The translations under genes and the position numbers were made by a program. From contig CANRQD010000068.1 in NCBI GenBank assembly GCA_947632685.1, positions 1-7,380 on the forward strand: 7,380 bases of DNA. The letters are read 5' to 3'. This DNA comes from an uncultured Bacilli bacterium. GTDB lineage: Bacteria > Bacillota_I > Bacilli_A > RF39 > UBA660. Shown here piece by piece: positions 5,396 through 7,380 of this stretch (its first letter is position 1; every line of letters starts with the position of its first letter). Under the pieces are notes generated by a model. The model worked only from the letters and a program-made list of their open reading frames with translations, had not been told where the DNA came from and did no database searches.

Positions 5396-6339
5396 AGAAG
5401 GCATATTTAGGAGTAGATATAGGATCTATTTCTACTAAGGGTGTTATTATTGATAGTAATAACAATATCTTACTTAGTAAATATATTTGGACTGAAGGAA
5501 ATCCAATTAAAGCTGTAAAAGAAATAATTAATTATTTTAAAGAAAATATTAGTGATGATATAAAAGTTGTAGGTGTAGGTACAACTGGTTCTGCTAGAAG
5601 ATTAATTGGCTCTATTTTAAATGCATCTATTATAAAAAATGAAACAACTGCACATGCTATTGGAACATTATCACTTTATCCAGATATTAAAACGATAATT
5701 GAAATTGGAGGACAAGATTCAAAGATTATTTTAATAGACAATGGAATAGTAATTGATTATGCTATGAATTCACTATGTGCTGCGGGAACAGGTGCATTCT
5801 TATCAAGCCAAGCTAAAAGATTAGGAATAGATGTAAATAATTTTGGTAATATTGCTCTAACCAGTAATAATCCTACCCCTATTGCTGCAAGATGTACAGT
5901 ATTTGCTGAAAGTGATTTAGTCCATAAAGCTCAAATGGGATATAATAAAAATGATATTATTGCCGGTTTGTGTAGGAGCGTTGCACTAAATTATTTAAAC
6001 AATGTTGCCAAAGGTAAAACTATAAATACACCCATCATTTTTCAAGGAGGAGTTAGTAAAAATATAGGTGTTGTTAAAGCTTTTGAAGATATTTTAAATA
6101 CTAATATAATTACAGATAAAAATGGTCATCTAATGGGAGCATTAGGAGTTGCAATACTTTCTAAAAATCAAAAAGAAATTGAATTTAATTTTGATATAGA
6201 TAACTACGAATATAATACAAGTAGTAAATTCTGCAATAATTGCCCTAATAATTGTGAAGTTATTTTTATTAGTAAAGACAAAGAAATAATAGATCACTGG
6301 GGAAATAGATGTCCAAGAGGAGAAAAAATAAATAATTAA
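5392..6339 (+). CDS. Acyl-CoA dehydratase activase (BadF/BadG/BcrA/BcrD ATPase family, HgdC-like) with C-terminal Cys motif
   Basis: This 315-residue ATPase belongs to the ASKHA (actin/hexokinase/Hsp70) fold. Homodimers hold one [4Fe-4S] cluster and use ATP to drive a low-potential electron into a partner protein. Visible motifs are phosphate loop 1 DIGSISTKG (9-17), GVGTTGSARRL (61-71), NETTAHA (83-89), phosphate loop 2 EIGGQDSK (104-111), QGGVSKN (218-224) and GHLMGALG (245-252). The cluster cysteines are Cys129 in LCAAGTGAF and Cys168 in ARCTVFAE, matching the two ligands known in HgdC. Beyond the roughly 260-residue core is an extra tail with C-x2-C-x3-C (281, 284, 288) and WGNRCPRGE with Cys307, able to bind a metal or a second cluster; longer family members carry similar tails. 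The start overlaps the upstream stop (ATGA) and has AAAGGAG five bases away. The partners are surely the two preceding gene products. A terminator follows at once. Confidence 0.93.
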   Translation: MKKAYLGVDIGSISTKGVIIDSNNNILLSKYIWTEGNPIKAVKEIINYFKENISDDIKVVGVGTTGSARRLIGSILNASIIKNETTAHAIGTLSLYPDIKTIIEIGGQDSKIILIDNGIVIDYAMNSLCAAGTGAFLSSQAKRLGIDVNNFGNIALTSNNPTPIAARCTVFAESDLVHKAQMGYNKNDIIAGLCRSVALNYLNNVAKGKTINTPIIFQGGVSKNIGVVKAFEDILNTNIITDKNGHLMGALGVAILSKNQKEIEFNFDIDNYEYNTSSKFCNNCPNNCEVIFISKDKEIIDHWGNRCPRGEKINN

Positions 6340-6340
6340 T

Positions 6341-6368
6341 AAGACTTATATTACTAAGTCTTGTTTTT
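6341..6368 (+). terminator. Intrinsic terminator of the activase operon, shared by the convergent surface-protein gene
   Basis: AAGACTTA (6341-6348) pairs perfectly with TAAGTCTT (6355-6362) around a six-base loop and is followed by GTTTTT. It begins two bases after the activase stop. Its T tail contains the stop of the convergent gene. Read on the minus strand the same stem is followed by ATTAATTATTTTTT, a weaker tail, so it probably works in both directions. Confidence 0.85.
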
Positions 6369-7329
6369 ATTTTGAAATTTCTACTACTGCTCGAGCTCCA
6401 TAATAATCTTTAAATGCAACCTCACTCCAACCAAGTATTTTTGATGTCATTACTATAGCAGTTGCTTGTTCCATATTAAGATATGTAGACATTGTAAAAT
6501 ATCCAAAATTACTTTCTACTGTTGTATCATTTTTTGTTCCGCCATTACTTTCAGAATTTGATAAATAATTGCGTATCCAAATTGGACATCGATTATTAGA
6601 TCCATTACACCCAAAAGAAATAATTTCTTGACCAGTTATCATTCTTGATCTAACACTATTTTTAACCATTTCATAAGACTTATCCTTACAGTCAGCTGTA
6701 TTTGTATAGTATCCACATTCAGAATATCCTAATGTCGAACTTTCATCACCTATTGAATAATCCAAATAATTTACATTAGTCCAATTATTTGTTTTTTCTT
6801 CTAATGCAGATAATATTGTTAATGGTCCTTCTGACCTTTTTCCGTTACTATTCCATGCCGTAGTATATACTATATTTTTTTGACTCTGTAATGTTAGTAT
6901 TTCTCCATCATCATGCACTACATGAAATCTTATAGTATCACTATCATTTACTTTATATTCTATTATTGTTCCAGGCGGACAACTATCTTTTGCTTTATTA
7001 TCATAACAACTTGTCATAAAACATTTTTCTTCTTCTCCTGTTACACAATATGTACTAGAATTACTATCTTCATCATATTTATATGCTTTTACTATATTAC
7101 GATTCGGATTACCATTTGGTATATATTCTTTATATGAATTTATTTTTTTATATAATTCATCTATTGCTCCTTGAACATTATCTGATATTCCGTGACTCGT
7201 TCCATTATTATATGATATTTCATCTCCTGATAACACTGTTTGTGCTGCATATACTACTGGTATACTAATTATTAATCCTATTATTACACCTATTACTATT
7301 TTATAATGTTTTTTTATTATCTTCTTCAT
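6367..7329 (-). CDS. Exported cysteine-rich surface protein of the kind common in uncultured gut Firmicutes
   Basis: The 320-residue product (from the start used here) has a basic N-terminus and a hydrophobic helix ending PVVYA before AQTVLSGDE, either a signal peptide or an anchor. NVQGAIDELYKKI (about 51-63) matches a short stalk motif that I recall from many surface and tail-fibre proteins. The ectodomain holds eight cysteines (about 95, 103, 108, 117, 205, 214, 241, 248), an even number that suggests disulfides. It includes VRSRMITGQEI and ends YYGARAVVEISK, which resembles an abundant, uncharacterised family with terminal GVRPVI in gut Bacilli and Mollicutes; that likeness is from memory. 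No enzymatic motif is seen. ATG at 7329 is chosen because GGAG lies eight bases before it; ATG at 7335 would be only two bases from that site. The gene is alone, convergent with the activase operon, and its promoter region contains a poly-G run that may switch its expression. Confidence 0.75.
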   Translation of the reverse strand: MKKIIKKHYKIVIGVIIGLIISIPVVYAAQTVLSGDEISYNNGTSHGISDNVQGAIDELYKKINSYKEYIPNGNPNRNIVKAYKYDEDSNSSTYCVTGEEEKCFMTSCYDNKAKDSCPPGTIIEYKVNDSDTIRFHVVHDDGEILTLQSQKNIVYTTAWNSNGKRSEGPLTILSALEEKTNNWTNVNYLDYSIGDESSTLGYSECGYYTNTADCKDKSYEMVKNSVRSRMITGQEIISFGCNGSNNRCPIWIRNYLSNSESNGGTKNDTTVESNFGYFTMSTYLNMEQATAIVMTSKILGWSEVAFKDYYGARAVVEISK

Positions 7330-7365
7330 TGACATTTCTCCCTTATTTTTCTTATCTATATCTAA

Positions 7366-7371
7366 ATTCTA
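7366..7371 (-). promoter_or_regulatory. Candidate -10 element of the surface-protein gene, abutting a poly-G run
   Basis: The minus strand reads TAGAAT, one mismatch from TATAAT, directly after the G run. Transcription would start near 7359, leaving a leader of about 30 bases that includes AAGGGAG (7344-7338). The -35 would fall beyond the window, with the G run forming part of the spacer. A poorer alternative -10, TATAGA, lies further downstream. Confidence 0.4.
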
Positions 7372-7380
7372 CCCCCCCCC
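7372..7380. repeat. Homopolymer run of at least nine C (G on the minus strand)
   Basis: Nine consecutive C bases reach the window end, so the true length is unknown. In DNA of about 25% GC such a run is very unlikely by chance. It lies upstream of, and adjacent to, the likely -10 of a surface-protein gene, as in slipped-strand phase-variable promoters. It could also mark a contig edge or sequencing problem. Confidence 0.9.

Noticed and set aside
6913..7137. Plus-strand open frame opposite the surface-protein gene
   Set aside because: It is a shadow of the real minus-strand gene: no ribosome-binding site, and a composition of Ile, Phe, Tyr and Thr runs that follows from the antisense AT-rich codons.
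7083..7268. Second plus-strand open frame opposite the surface-protein gene
   Set aside because: It lies antisense to the signal peptide and stalk region, with Leu/Tyr/His-rich low complexity and no start signals.
7330..7335. ATG at 7335 as the surface-protein start
   Set aside because: GGAG is only two bases before it, while the ATG at 7329 has a normal eight-base spacing.
1..7380. CRISPR array, insertion sequence or phage genes
   Set aside because: No regularly spaced repeats, transposase, integrase or structural phage motifs are present. The partial tRNA could be an integration site, but no integrase or attachment repeat is visible.

Overview
The window is very AT-rich (about 24-25% GC by eye) with strong Shine-Dalgarno sites, short intergenic gaps and U-tailed hairpin terminators. 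It most resembles an uncultured, probably gut-associated low-GC Firmicute of the Bacilli/RF39 type, or a related Clostridium-like lineage. The genetic code is standard: TGG encodes Trp, no gene contains an internal TGA, and TGA ends the second gene of the plus-strand operon. The taxonomic placement is inference, resting mainly on base composition and on a surface protein of a type I recall from such genomes.

Left part, minus strand (1-3317): a tRNA-Cys cut by the window edge, with a near-consensus promoter; then a membrane-anchored extracytoplasmic protein of unknown function (132-1361); then a three-gene operon transcribed from about 3327 down to a terminator at 1453-1479. That operon encodes a secreted staphylococcal-type thermonuclease, a membrane-anchored thioredoxin-like protein with a CSYC active site, and a small cytoplasmic bacterial PH-domain protein. 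The nuclease has one pair of cysteines and the next gene is an exported thiol-redox domain, so a functional pairing is plausible but unproven.

Centre and right, plus strand (3421-6339): a tightly overlapping three-gene operon divergent from the nuclease operon. It encodes two paralogous proteins of the 2-hydroxyacyl-CoA dehydratase/DUF2229 superfamily, each with three cysteines in matching places, followed by a BadF/BadG/BcrA/BcrD-type ATPase activase (HgdC-like) carrying the two cysteines that hold the bridging [4Fe-4S] cluster. Together they look like a complete ATP-driven, low-potential electron-transfer machine: the ATPase as reductase and the two paralogues as the metal-cluster catalyst. 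No CoA-transferase, dehydrogenase or other substrate-pathway gene is present, so the substrate is unknown. This is the most likely place in the window for undescribed biochemistry.

Far right, minus strand (6367-7380): a secreted or anchored surface protein with eight cysteines, convergent with the activase operon across a shared hairpin terminator. Its upstream region ends in a run of at least nine C (G on the coding strand) immediately before a -10-like TAGAAT. This is the layout of a slipped-strand phase-variable promoter and is the most striking non-coding signal here. The run reaches the window edge, so its true length and the -35 region cannot be seen.
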